DNA of 64,000 nt. It comes from Pedobacter sp. Leaf176. Lineage in GTDB: Bacteria; Bacteroidota; Bacteroidia; Sphingobacteriales; Sphingobacteriaceae. The DNA is taken from positions 1,074,853 to 1,138,852 of the forward strand of contig NZ_LMPD01000001.1 of assembly GCF_001424305.1 (NCBI RefSeq), in the 5' to 3' direction. This document shows positions 20,534-28,686 of the stretch, piece after piece. Both the position numbers and the translations under genes were made by a program. The notes beneath the pieces were generated by a model. It was not told the origin of the DNA, made no database searches, and saw only the letters and a program-made list of their open reading frames with translations. How positions within the stretch are numbered: the first letter of the stretch is position 1; every line of letters starts with the position of its first letter.

Positions 20534-20626
20534 TCGTCATTTCGACCGTAGTGGAGAAATCCTTGGTAGATATTTTTAAAAGGTCAAAGATTTCTCCGTT
20601 TCGCTGTGCTCCAGTCGAAAAGACGA
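20534..20626. repeat. TCGTCATTTCGAC-type inverted repeat
   Basis: Outer arms 20534-20546 and 20614-20626 match at 12 of 13 positions; an inner GGAGAAATCCTTGG / TCAAAGATTTCTCC pairing (20553-20566 / 20584-20597) extends the hairpin. It sits just after kdpC. Short GATTACACCGATT and GATTACACTGATT units precede it (20450-20525). A one-armed relative lies at 57952-57991. Confidence 0.75.
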
Positions 20627-20634
20627 CATTTAAA

Positions 20635-21195
20635 TTACAAGTTATCCAAAGCCAGATTCAATTTTAAAACATTTACTGATGATGGACCGAATAATCCAAA
20701 TAAAGGTTTTAAAGTATTCATAGCCACTAGTTCTTTCACTTTTTGTTGACTGATATTTCTTGCTTTGGCTATTCTTGCAATCTGAATTTCTGCACCTTGC
20801 TCGGAGATATTTGGGTCTAAACCACTGCCGGATGCCGTAACCATATCAGCAGGGATATTTGATTTTTGTAAACCAGGATTATATTTCAAAAGGGTATCAA
20901 TTCTCGATTGAACTTCTTTTAAATAATCGGGATTAGATGGTCCTTTGTTTGAGCCGGCCGAGCCTGCAGCATTGTAACCAACAGCCGATGGTCTGCCCCA
21001 GAAATATTCTGGTTTGCTAAACGATTGACCTAACAATTCATAGCCAATGGTTTTACCATTTTTAGTGATTTTTTCACCCCCACCATTACTTTTAGCAAGT
21101 TTTCCGGCTAAAGCAATGCTGATTGGGTAGATGATGCATAACAATACGATTAAAACTAAGGTTAAGCGTATCGATTGTATGATGTATTTTTTCAT
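20635..21195 (-). CDS. kdpC: K+-transporting ATPase, KdpC subunit
   Basis: Single-span subunit of the KdpFABC high-affinity K+ pump. 186 residues: a transmembrane helix at about 8-30, then YELLGQSFSKPEYFWGRPSA, NKGPSNPDYLKEV, and DMVTASGSGLDPNIS, all KdpC landmarks. It is 178 bases after kdpB, the gap being filled by a repeat, and is followed by the porin gene. Confidence 0.96.
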   Translation of the reverse strand: MKKYIIQSIRLTLVLIVLLCIIYPISIALAGKLAKSNGGGEKITKNGKTIGYELLGQSFSKPEYFWGRPSAVGYNAAGSAGSNKGPSNPDYLKEVQSRIDTLLKYNPGLQKSNIPADMVTASGSGLDPNISEQGAEIQIARIAKARNISQQKVKELVAMNTLKPLFGLFGPSSVNVLKLNLALDNL

Positions 21196-21215
21196 TTTAT
21201 TTAAATTTTAAGGGA

Positions 21216-21366
21216 AATAAGTAATTGTTGATATTGGGAAATGGGTAATAGTGAATAGATTTTATTTTTTAGTGAAATGGATTTTTGGAAATAGGAAATA
21301 GGTATTAGTAAATGGGCTAATTGCCATTATTTCTTGAGTCTATTCTCTATTTCCAATTCTCTATTC
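21216..21366. repeat. GGGAAAT/AATAGG purine-strand repeat with complementary half, kdpB-kdpC junction
   Basis: Left part (21230-21305) contains degenerate GGGAAATGGGTAATAG and GGAAATAGGAAATAGG units; right part (21335-21372) contains the complement type CTATTTCCAATTCTCTATTCCC. Transcripts could form a long imperfect hairpin. Related arrays are at 23487-23520, 23940-24140 and 25858-25950. Confidence 0.7.
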
Positions 21367-21373
21367 CCTATTT

Positions 21374-23461
21374 TTAAACAAATAATCCAACTAGTAAATC
21401 AATTATTTTAATGCCTATAAATGGTGCTACTACACCTCCGATTCCATAGATAAATAAGTTTCTGCGAAGCAATGCCGTTGCGCCAATTGGCTTATATGCT
21501 ACTCCTTTAAGTGCCAATGGAATTAAAATCGGAATAATAATCGCGTTAAAAATCACTGCAGACATAATTGCACTTTCCGGAGAATGTAAACCCATAATGT
21601 TCAAGCTTTGCAAGGCAGGAATTGAAGCAATAAACAAAGCAGGAACAATGGCAAAGTATTTAGCGACATCATTCGCAATGGAGAAAGTGGTCAATGTTCC
21701 CCGGGTGATTAACAGTTGTTTCCCGATTTCTACAATCTCAATTAATTTGGTTGGATCGTTATCTAAATCAACCATGTTGCCTGCTTCTTTTGCCGCTTGT
21801 GTTCCGCTGTTCATGGCAACACCAACATCTGCCTGGGCAAGGGCAGGCGCATCATTTGTTCCATCACCCATCATTGCAACCAGTTTGCCCAATGCCTGCT
21901 CATCTTTTATGTAGTTCATTTTATCCTCAGGTTTTGCTTCAGCAATAAAGTCATCTACACCTGCTTTTTCGGCGATGTATTTGGCTGTTAAAGGGTTATC
22001 GCCTGTTACCATTACGGTTTTTACACCCATTTTGCGCAAGCGTTCGAAACGTTCGCTAATCCCAGGTTTAATAATATCCTGTAATTCGATTACCCCTAAA
22101 GCTTTTTCATTTTCTGAAACTACTAAAGGCGTTCCACCGTTTGTTGCGATGGCTTTAACATGATCTTCAATATCCGATGGAAAAATATTTCCTGCTTTTT
22201 CTACAATATTTCTAATGGAATCGAAAGCTCCTTTTCTAATGCGTCTTCCATCCGGAGTATCTAATCCGCTGGAGCGGGTTTCGGCTGTGAACTTAATAAA
22301 TGTTGCCCCACCCAAACCCGATCCGGAAGGGAGGGCTTTATAATTCGCAATAAAACTTTCTCTCTCTCTCTTGGCTCCCTCTCCTCCGGAGAGAGCCGGG
22401 GTGAGGCTTAGTTCAATAATCGATTTTCCTTCCGGGGTTTCATCAGCCAAAGAACCTAGTACACAGGCATCGGTAAAATCTTTAATCACTACGCCGGCAG
22501 TAGGGTAGAAGTTGGTTGCTTTGCGATTTCCGATGGTGATTGTTCCGGTTTTATCCAACAGTAAAACATCAATATCGCCAGCCGTTTCAACCGCTTTACC
22601 GGATTTGGTAATCACGTTTGCTCTTAAAGCTCTGTCCATTCCGGCAATGCCGATGGCTGATAACAAACCGCCAATGGTAGTCGGGATTAAGCAAACGAAA
22701 AGCGAAATTAAAGCTGCAATGGTAATTGGTGTATTGGCGTAATCGGCGAAAGGTTTTAAAGTAACGCAAACGATAATGAACACTAAAGTAAAACTTGCTA
22801 ATAGAATAGTTAATGCGATTTCGTTTGGTGTTTTCTGACGTGATGCACCTTCAACTAGAGCAATCATTTTATCTAAAAAACTTTCGCCTGGAGCTGTACT
22901 CACCTGAACTTTGATCTCATCTGATAATACTTTTGTACCACCAGTAACGGATGATTTATCGCCACCAGATTCGCGAATGACCGGGGCGGATTCTCCGGTA
23001 ATGGCCGATTCGTCGATCGTTGCAATGCCTTCGATAATTTCGCCATCTGTAGGAATGGTATCGCCGGTTTCACAAACAAACACGTCACCTTTTTTTAATT
23101 GATTCGATGAACGAATTTCAATCGTTCCGTTAGCCAAAAGCACTTTTGCTGGCGTTTCTTCGCGTGTTTTACGTAAGCTATCGGCTTGTGCTTTTCCTCT
23201 TGCCTCGGCAATGGCCTCCGCAAAATTGGCGAACAGAACGGTAAGCAAAAGCACGAGGAAGATGAAAAAGTTATACAAAGGAGCGCCTTGTCTACTGTTG
23301 CTGAAAGAGTAAATCGTAACGTAAGCCATTACCAGTGTGCCCACTTCAACGGTAAACATGACCGGGTTACGAACCATTACCCTGGGGTCGAGTTTGATAA
23401 AGGATTGTTTGAATGCAGTTTGCACTATAGCGGGTTCGAATAATTTATTATTGGGTTTCAT
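21374..23461 (-). CDS. kdpB: K+-transporting P-type ATPase, KdpB subunit, with an in-frame insertion
   Basis: Catalytic P-type ATPase of KdpFABC, 695 residues. The A-domain has ITGESAPV, the phosphorylation site is DKTGTIT, and [16 protein letters not shown] and [13 protein letters not shown] complete the hinge. The N-domain is unusual: between EGKSIIEL and [12 protein letters not shown] there are about 18 more residues than in the E. coli protein (as I recall its sequence), beginning [16 protein letters not shown]. They are encoded by 22356-22409, which contains a palindrome and a CT-run. The catalytic motifs are intact, so the protein is probably active. Confidence 0.95.
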   Translation of the reverse strand: MKPNNKLFEPAIVQTAFKQSFIKLDPRVMVRNPVMFTVEVGTLVMAYVTIYSFSNSRQGAPLYNFFIFLVLLLTVLFANFAEAIAEARGKAQADSLRKTREETPAKVLLANGTIEIRSSNQLKKGDVFVCETGDTIPTDGEIIEGIATIDESAITGESAPVIRESGGDKSSVTGGTKVLSDEIKVQVSTAPGESFLDKMIALVEGASRQKTPNEIALTILLASFTLVFIIVCVTLKPFADYANTPITIAALISLFVCLIPTTIGGLLSAIGIAGMDRALRANVITKSGKAVETAGDIDVLLLDKTGTITIGNRKATNFYPTAGVVIKDFTDACVLGSLADETPEGKSIIELSLTPALSGGEGAKRERESFIANYKALPSGSGLGGATFIKFTAETRSSGLDTPDGRRIRKGAFDSIRNIVEKAGNIFPSDIEDHVKAIATNGGTPLVVSENEKALGVIELQDIIKPGISERFERLRKMGVKTVMVTGDNPLTAKYIAEKAGVDDFIAEAKPEDKMNYIKDEQALGKLVAMMGDGTNDAPALAQADVGVAMNSGTQAAKEAGNMVDLDNDPTKLIEIVEIGKQLLITRGTLTTFSIANDVAKYFAIVPALFIASIPALQSLNIMGLHSPESAIMSAVIFNAIIIPILIPLALKGVAYKPIGATALLRRNLFIYGIGGVVAPFIGIKIIDLLVGLFV
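22356..22409. repeat. Palindromic repeat inserted in frame in kdpB
   Basis: The core 22373-22397 (GGCTCCCTCTC-CTCC-GGAGAGAGCC) is a near-perfect dyad beside a CT-repeat (22359-22370). It adds a multiple of three bases to the N-domain coding region, at a point where other KdpB proteins are shorter. The consensus resembles the CCTCACCCC-type dispersed repeats seen in many bacterial genomes. Confidence 0.65.
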
Positions 23462-23595
23462 TTTGATTTATTGATTAATTTAAAAATTGGTAATGGGGAA
23501 TTGGAAACTGATTGGGAATCTTAAAATCATAGTTTGAAAATAAGTTTAACTTAAACTTGATAGTTGTATATTCAAATAATTTAACGACCTCACTC

Positions 23596-23916
23596 ATGAA
23601 ACCACACCAAAACCTGGAAGCATGGAAACAAAGTTTCGATTTGGTTAAAACACTATACTCGGTTACTTCGAAATTTTCAATGGATGAAAGATTTGGATTG
23701 ACTTCGCAAATACGAAGGGCTTGTACTTCTATACCTGTAAATATTGCAGAAGGCTCAGCTAGAAGGTCGGATAAAGAACTACAACAGTTTTTATACATTG
23801 CGCTCGGCTCTGCAAGCGAACTAGATACTTTGCTACTCTTATCCAAAGAACTACAATTTATTACACCTGATGATTTTGATAAAGTTTCCATCCAATTGGA
23901 TTTGATTTTTAAATGA
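23596..23916 (+). CDS. Four-helix-bundle protein (S23/IVP-like) inside the kdp operon, opposite strand
   Basis: 106 residues beginning MKPHQNLEAWKQSFDLVK, followed by SQIRRACTSIPVNIAEGSARR and FLYIALGSASELDTLLLLSKE, the standard signature of S23-like four-helix-bundle proteins, first known from 23S rRNA intervening sequences. The function of stand-alone members is unknown. It runs against kdpA and kdpB and separates them by about 670 bases. Degenerate GGGAAT-type repeats lie on both sides, suggesting the gene arrived with them. The ATG at 23596 fits the family; a TTG at 23557 would add 13 unrelated residues. Confidence 0.88.
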   Translation: MKPHQNLEAWKQSFDLVKTLYSVTSKFSMDERFGLTSQIRRACTSIPVNIAEGSARRSDKELQQFLYIALGSASELDTLLLLSKELQFITPDDFDKVSIQLDLIFK

Positions 23917-23939
23917 TTGCTAGGTTTTATTAACATGGT

Positions 23940-24140
23940 TAAGAGAAGGATGGGATAATTTTGGGATGGCCAATAGGGAATTATAAGTAGATAATAGGGA
24001 ATGGATAATAAGGAATAGGAATTGATTGGATGCATGATATATACAGTATGTCTATTTCCATTCTCATATTTCCTATTCTTCCCCTTTTCATTTTTCCTTT
24101 TTGCCTATTCACCATTTCCCTTATTCCCTATTTCCCAACC
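23940..24140. repeat. GGGAAT-type repeats between the S23-like gene and kdpA
   Basis: Purine-rich units (AATAGGGAAT, GATAATAGGGAATGG, AATAAGGAATAGGAATTG; 23970-24026) face pyrimidine-rich units (TATTTCCATTCTCATATTTCC, TTCCCTTATTCCCTATTTCCC split across 24052-24137). The array covers the kdpA stop codon at 24128. A shorter partner lies at 23487-23520 on the other side of the S23-like gene. Confidence 0.7.
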
Positions 24141-25849
24141 ATTGAAAAATATTCTGCCAGAGGACCTAAAGCCAACGCAGGGAAATAGGAAAGTGCGTTC
24201 AGTACAAGAATCACAGCAAAGGTCATCAATGCGAATGTTTTGGTATCTGTTTTAAGTGTTCCAGCAGATTCTGGAATAAATTTTTTAGCACCTAATAAAC
24301 CGGCAATAGCCACCGGACCAATTATCGGTAAGAAACGACCAAGGAAAATGATGACCCCGGTGAGTACGTTCCAGAATACATTGTTATCTCCTAAGCCTTC
24401 AAAGCCCGAACCGTTGTTGGCATTCGAAGAAGTAACCTCGTAAAGCATTTCAGAGAAGCCATGGAAACCAGGGTTATTTAACCATGCTTTTGGTTGTACT
24501 GCCCAGGCTGCATCGCCATGATTGGTAAAAACATAACTGGCAATAGCTGTTCCCGCTAAAATCAAAAACGGACTCAGTAACGTAATAATCGCAGCGATTT
24601 TAATTTCCCGGGCTTCAACTTTATGACCTAAAAATTCCGGTGTTCTGCCTACCATCAAACCTGAAATAAAAACAGCGATAATCAGGTAAATGAAATAGTT
24701 TAGTATCCCAACGCCACAGCCGCCGTAAAATCCGTTTATCATCATAGCTAATAATTGCCATAAGCCGGTAAGTGGCATGGTGCTGTCGTGCATTCCGTTT
24801 ACCGAACCTGTAGAAATTACGGTCGTTAATGTACTCCAATAAGCAGTTGCTGCGGGTCCGAAACGAACTTCTTTACCTTCCATAGCACCCGTAGCCTGCG
24901 AAATTCCCATTTTAGCAATTGCGGGATTTCCACCCAGTTCAGAACTTAGTGTTGGAATCATTAGCATAAATAAACCGATGGTCATTACTCCAAAAATGGT
25001 ACAGCCTAATTTTTTTCGGCGAATGAAATAGCCGAATGCAATAACCATGGCTATTGGAACAATTACCTGGGCAATCATTTCAACTATGTTGGTTAAGTAA
25101 TTTGGGTTTTCGAATGGGTGAGCAGAATTTGCACCAAAATACCCACCTCCATTCGTTCCAAGGTGTTTTATGGCAATCATTTGTGCTGCAGGTCCGCGGG
25201 AAACATTTACCGTATCTCCTTGGACTGAAATGAATTGGTCTTTCGCATCGTAGCTGGCAGGCGTGCCGTTAAATGTTAAAATTAAAGCGATAACGATCGA
25301 TAAAGGCAACAATAACCTGGTAATCGATTTTACAAAAAACTCCCAGAAGTTACCGAGTTGTGTTGTGGTTTTATCTCTGAAAGCTTTAAATAGCACAACA
25401 GCAGCGGCGATACCAGTAGCTGCACTTACAAACTGGAGAAACATCAGTACAAATTGCTGTGTGAGGTAACTTACACCGCTTTCCCCTGAGTAATGTTGCA
25501 GGTTGCAATTGGCTACAAAGCTGATGATGGTGTTAAAGGCCAGGTCTGCTGTCATTCCTGGATTCCCATCTGGATTTAGCGGAAGTTTATTCTGGAATAT
25601 TAGGACGAAAAAGCCATAAACCAACCATAAAATATTAATGGTTAGCAAAGCTTTTAATTGCTGTTTCCAGTTCATTTGCTCTTTAATATTGATGCCCGAT
25701 AGTTTGTAAATTCCACTTTCGAGTGGCTTTAAAAAGTCTGTCCAAACTTTTTCTCCTGCAAATACCTTAGCCAGATACTTACCCAGAGGGATGGCTATGA
25801 TTAAGGTTAAGAGGAAGGTGGCAATGATGCCAATTAATTCTGTGTTCAT
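24128..25849 (-). CDS. kdpA: K+-transporting ATPase, KdpA channel-like subunit
   Basis: K+-binding, channel-like subunit of KdpFABC with about ten transmembrane helices; 573 residues from ATG 25849 (MNTELIGIIATFLLT). Selectivity-loop landmarks include FVANCNLQHYSGES, HLGTNGGGYFGANSAHPFENP, STGSVNGMHD and SSNANNGSGFEGL. Codons upstream to 25942 read through a repeat and are excluded. The stop codon (GGG-AAA-TAG) falls inside a GGGAATAGG-type repeat, so the exact C-terminus (SMVGK) may be repeat-derived. Confidence 0.96.
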   Translation of the reverse strand: MNTELIGIIATFLLTLIIAIPLGKYLAKVFAGEKVWTDFLKPLESGIYKLSGINIKEQMNWKQQLKALLTINILWLVYGFFVLIFQNKLPLNPDGNPGMTADLAFNTIISFVANCNLQHYSGESGVSYLTQQFVLMFLQFVSAATGIAAAVVLFKAFRDKTTTQLGNFWEFFVKSITRLLLPLSIVIALILTFNGTPASYDAKDQFISVQGDTVNVSRGPAAQMIAIKHLGTNGGGYFGANSAHPFENPNYLTNIVEMIAQVIVPIAMVIAFGYFIRRKKLGCTIFGVMTIGLFMLMIPTLSSELGGNPAIAKMGISQATGAMEGKEVRFGPAATAYWSTLTTVISTGSVNGMHDSTMPLTGLWQLLAMMINGFYGGCGVGILNYFIYLIIAVFISGLMVGRTPEFLGHKVEAREIKIAAIITLLSPFLILAGTAIASYVFTNHGDAAWAVQPKAWLNNPGFHGFSEMLYEVTSSNANNGSGFEGLGDNNVFWNVLTGVIIFLGRFLPIIGPVAIAGLLGAKKFIPESAGTLKTDTKTFALMTFAVILVLNALSYFPALALGPLAEYFSMVGK

Positions 25850-25857
25850 TTTTTCTT

Positions 25858-25950
25858 TTTGTAAGAATGGGTAATAGGGAGTAGGAAATAGAGATTGGGT
25901 ATAAAGCAAAGTGTAAAACCATTTCCCATTATCTATTTCCAATTCTCTTT
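25858..25950. repeat. GGGAATAGG-type inverted repeat between kdpF and kdpA
   Basis: GGGTAATAGGGAGTAGGAAATAG (units within 25868-25890) faces TTTCCCATTATCTATTTCC (25920-25940). The array begins directly after the kdpF stop codon and ends about ten bases before the kdpA start. Confidence 0.7.
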
Positions 25951-26028
25951 TTAGAATTTTTCCGGTTTAATCAACACGTAAATCATATAGATAAATACGG
26001 CGATTGCGATGATGAATAGTGCTAACAT
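25951..26028 (-). CDS. kdpF: K+-transporting ATPase, KdpF subunit
   Basis: A 25-residue single-span peptide, MLALFIIAIAVFIYMIYVLI followed by KPEKF, matching the size and pattern of KdpF, the small stabilising subunit of KdpFABC. It starts four bases after the stop of another 26-codon membrane ORF and precedes kdpA by about 100 bases of repeat. Confidence 0.88.
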   Translation of the reverse strand: MLALFIIAIAVFIYMIYVLIKPEKF

Positions 26029-26032
26029 GTCT

Positions 26033-26113
26033 TTAGATTTTTTCGAACCAGTCGATTGATTTGTAAGTTGCCCAGCTGAGCAAATGGATAATTAGAAATA
26101 GGATAACTGTCAT
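26033..26113 (-). CDS. 26-residue membrane microprotein ahead of kdpF
   Basis: ATG 26113 to TAA 26033 encodes MTVILFLIIHLLSWATYKSI followed by DWFEKI: one hydrophobic helix and a charged tail with two Trp. Four bases separate it from kdpF, so the two are probably co-translated. It is preceded at suitable distance by a sigma54-like promoter. I do not recognise the family. It could be an unannotated extra subunit or regulator of the Kdp pump, or a translated leader. Confidence 0.6.
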   Translation of the reverse strand: MTVILFLIIHLLSWATYKSIDWFEKI

Positions 26114-26139
26114 AACTTATTGATTTATGAAATGCCTGT

Positions 26140-26156
26140 TGCCAATTCTTGTGCCG
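26140..26156 (-). promoter_or_regulatory. Sigma54-like promoter for the kdp operon
   Basis: The minus strand reads CGGCAC-AAGAA-TTGGCA. The -24 part GGCAC and the five-base spacing to TTG agree with the sigma54 consensus TGGCAC-N5-TTGC; the -12 GC is GG, a significant mismatch. The start would be about 15 bases before the 26-codon ORF. A regulator with a GAFTGA motif, required for sigma54 activation, is encoded at 28687-30024. Confidence 0.4.
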
Positions 26157-26226
26157 ATGAAGATGAAGTCGGAATAACTATTTGGTTTTCAATGTTTTAA
26201 TAGCTTTTTGCAGATTTTAAGCAAAT

Positions 26227-26255
26227 AAAAACCCTTCCGTTTTGGAAGGGTTTTT
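26227..26255. terminator. Bidirectional terminator upstream of the kdp promoter
   Basis: AAAAACCCTTCC / GGAAGGGTTTTT (26227-26238 / 26244-26255) is a perfect 12-bp stem with a 5-base loop and T-runs in both directions. It insulates the kdp promoter from upstream transcription. Confidence 0.8.
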
Positions 26256-26335
26256 ATCGTTATAGGGTAGAAGCTTAGCAACGAAGTGGTAAGATTTATG
26301 ATTGGGTTAACCATCATTCGGCTCAACGCGATTTA

Positions 26336-26373
26336 AAATACGGCTAAAATAAATATTAAAATGAGCCGTATTT
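26336..26373. terminator. Hairpin terminator in the kdp-peptidase gap
   Basis: AAATACGGCT / AGCCGTATTT (26336-26345 / 26364-26373) has perfect 10-bp arms, an 18-base loop and T6 on the plus strand (about T4 on the minus). Which transcript it ends is unclear: the 80 bases on its left (26256-26335) hold no ORF but contain a GGTTAACC palindrome, and may belong to a small RNA or be empty. Confidence 0.55.
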
Positions 26374-26417
26374 TTTATAAATATGAGCTAATTGCTTTTT
26401 TTATTTAATTTATGGTA

Positions 26418-26450
26418 TAAAAAAACGCCTAGCCAAAAGCTAAGCGTTTT
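26418..26450 (-). terminator. Terminator after the M1 peptidase gene
   Basis: AAAACGCCTAGC / GCTAAGCGTTTT (26422-26433 / 26439-26450), one mismatch, followed on the minus strand by a U-run. It lies 28 bases after the peptidase stop. Confidence 0.8.
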
Positions 26451-26477
26451 ATATCATAAAACTAGGAATGGGTTTAT

Positions 26478-28055
26478 CTAAAACTTACCTTGTTGATTTA
26501 ATAAAGCAAAATATTTATCCAGATTTACGCCTAACGATTTCTCCATTGAGGTTTTGAAATCTGCAGGTGTCGGGTGTTTATTTTTCCACTCGCTGAAGTA
26601 AGCCTGAAATGCCTTATCGAACTTTTCCTGGCCAACCTCGGATTGTAAAAGGTATAACCATAAGGCCGTTTTAGCGTAAGAAATCAAGCCATATTCCTCG
26701 GAAGTTTTAAAATCTGCAGCGGGTGTTTCAATGGCCGACTGCATTGGAACATTGGACAACGCACCATAAATACTCGCTAAAAATTTATCTGTCGGTAATT
26801 CTTTAAGTTTTGCCGGAATGGCATCCCCAAAAATCGAATTCGACTTGTATTTTTCTGCTTCATATCGAAATTGGTAATAAGTATTAAAACCCTCATCCTG
26901 CCAGGTATGCATCCGCTCGTTACTACCGAGCATACTCATAAACCAGTTGTGGCCAACTTCGTGGGTAATTACGCCATCCAAAGTTTCTTTCTTCGCATCA
27001 GGACTTGTGATAAGCGTAATGGTTGGGTATTCCATTCCGCCGCTGGCATTATTCTTCGGACCCTCTATCGCTTGAACAACAGGATATTCATATTCGCCAA
27101 TCCATTTGCTATAATGCTTCGTTGCATCTTTTATATAATCGATGCTGTTTGTCCAAAGCGTATTTTTCTTATTATGGTAATAACTAAAGGCGTCAACTAC
27201 TTTGCCTGAAGCTAGTTTTACAGTATCATATTGAATCACCAGATCCTTATCGGCAAACCAGGCAAAATCAGGAACATTTTTAATTGAGTACGTTAAAGTT
27301 TTAGTAGCTGATTTGCTAACCGGCGCATAAATAGTCGGTTTGTTTCTGTTAGCTGTGTTTTTTGCGCCAATGGTTTTATAAGCAGCAAGTTCATCAGCGT
27401 TTTGCATCACACCCGTGGCGCCAACCACGTAGCCCGACGGTAAAGTAATATTAACCTTGTAATTCGCATACTCACTGTAAAACTCGCCCATATCTAAATA
27501 TGGGAATTCATGCCAGCCATCCCTATCAAATACTGCCGGTTTCGGGTACCATTGCGTAACCATAAATTCGGTGTCGGCATAACCCGAACGGGAAAAATAG
27601 CTTGGCAGTTTTACATTGAAATCAGTTGTTATCGTTATAGAATCTCCTGGTTTTAAAGCAGAAGGAAGTAAAACTTTTATGATATCGATGTATTCCGGAT
27701 TTGGATGGGCTTCTGTTTTAGCCGTCTTTCCGTTAACTTTAAAGTTTAATCCGTCAATACTTCCGTAGGTTACATTTTTTAGTTTCTCCTTACGGGACGT
27801 ATCGCTGTTTATTTGTTTAAAGAGTGCCGTCGTTTCATTTTTATATGCATTCGGCCAGATATGAAACCAGATGAAATCCAGGTTAGAGGGTGAATTATTT
27901 TTGTAAACTATCGTCTCAAACCCTTTTAAAGACTTGTCTTTATCGTTTAAGGTTACGTCAATATTGTAATCTAAATCTTGTTGAAAATAGGCTTGTTGAG
28001 CAAATATTGAAAATGAAAAGAGGGATAATAAAATGGTTAGAAAGGTTTTTTGCAT
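26478..28055 (-). CDS. M1-family metallopeptidase, exported
   Basis: Gluzincin aminopeptidase-like protein, 525 residues from ATG 28055 with a signal peptide (MQKTFLTILLSLFSFSIFAQ). The zinc site is HEVGH followed after 18 residues by E in QDEG, the M1 arrangement. GGMEYPTI replaces the classical GAMEN exopeptidase motif, as in many Bacteroidota members. Likely periplasmic or secreted. It separates the kdp operon from the response-regulator gene and ends in its own terminator, so it is probably a separate unit. Confidence 0.9.
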   Translation of the reverse strand: MQKTFLTILLSLFSFSIFAQQAYFQQDLDYNIDVTLNDKDKSLKGFETIVYKNNSPSNLDFIWFHIWPNAYKNETTALFKQINSDTSRKEKLKNVTYGSIDGLNFKVNGKTAKTEAHPNPEYIDIIKVLLPSALKPGDSITITTDFNVKLPSYFSRSGYADTEFMVTQWYPKPAVFDRDGWHEFPYLDMGEFYSEYANYKVNITLPSGYVVGATGVMQNADELAAYKTIGAKNTANRNKPTIYAPVSKSATKTLTYSIKNVPDFAWFADKDLVIQYDTVKLASGKVVDAFSYYHNKKNTLWTNSIDYIKDATKHYSKWIGEYEYPVVQAIEGPKNNASGGMEYPTITLITSPDAKKETLDGVITHEVGHNWFMSMLGSNERMHTWQDEGFNTYYQFRYEAEKYKSNSIFGDAIPAKLKELPTDKFLASIYGALSNVPMQSAIETPAADFKTSEEYGLISYAKTALWLYLLQSEVGQEKFDKAFQAYFSEWKNKHPTPADFKTSMEKSLGVNLDKYFALLNQQGKF

Positions 28056-28106
28056 GTTAAATTTTTTTCGAAAGATAATAAATAAACCCATTCAGAATCA
28101 TGAAAT

Positions 28107-28406
28107 TTATCTATCCTGGTTAATATTTTGATTACGGCTTTGATGCAATATGGCAATAATAACCACTTGCTTAAGTTTATCATCAATAAAAAAATGAATT
28201 GCGTACGGAAACACTTCGGTAAAGACAGAACGAATATTTTTATACCTTATTTCGTAACTCTTTGGGTGATTTTGAAGTTTTAATATTGATTTTTTAATTT
28301 CTTGCGCGAAACGTTTTTCTAAGCCTGGTTTTTGAGTTTTATACAAGTCTTTGGCTTCCCGAATATCTGATTTTACCTCATCAAGAAAATATAAACCATA
28401 GTCCAT
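28107..28406 (-). CDS. ParE/RelE-family toxin
   Basis: 99 residues with the RelE/ParE fold pattern: an N-terminal YFLDEVKSDIREAKDLYK helix pair, then LQNHPKSYEIRYKNIRSVFTEVFPYAIHFFIDDKLKQVVIIAILH, the core sheet ending in a conserved His. Target (mRNA at the ribosome, or gyrase) cannot be told from sequence. Starts three bases after the antitoxin stop. Confidence 0.8.
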   Translation of the reverse strand: MDYGLYFLDEVKSDIREAKDLYKTQKPGLEKRFAQEIKKSILKLQNHPKSYEIRYKNIRSVFTEVFPYAIHFFIDDKLKQVVIIAILHQSRNQNINQDR

Positions 28407-28409
28407 ATT

Positions 28410-28634
28410 CTATTTTTCGAGTTCGGTCATTAATTCTGATAATGGTTTTATCCTACCTGGCTCATCTGTTAACACCTGCATTCTTTTATCCAAAATCTCT
28501 TTTTGCCATTCTGGTAAGGAGAAATCAAGGGCGCCAATGTTAGGGTAAATTTTTTTTAATTTCTCCCACTCCTCTATTGGAAATTGCACTGCAGTTACCT
28601 GGCCACTTTCATTTGATAGATATTGAATGCTCAT
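28410..28634 (-). CDS. Antitoxin of the ParE/RelE-type pair
   Basis: 74 residues; the C-terminal part (PEWQKEILDKRMQVLTDEPG followed by RIKPLSELM) resembles the addiction-module component family that often precedes RelE/ParE toxins. It lies directly upstream of the toxin gene, in the usual order, 52 bases after the response-regulator stop on the same strand. Confidence 0.72.
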   Translation of the reverse strand: MSIQYLSNESGQVTAVQFPIEEWEKLKKIYPNIGALDFSLPEWQKEILDKRMQVLTDEPGRIKPLSELMTELEK

Positions 28635-28686
28635 GTAACAAATTTAATTAAAAATTTTTCAAAAAAGGAACCTTAAGCAGTCGATT

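Noticed and set aside
25850-25942. Longer N-terminus for kdpA
   Set aside because: The 31 extra codons are read through a GGGAATAGG-type inverted repeat; the ATG at 25849 gives the normal KdpA start.
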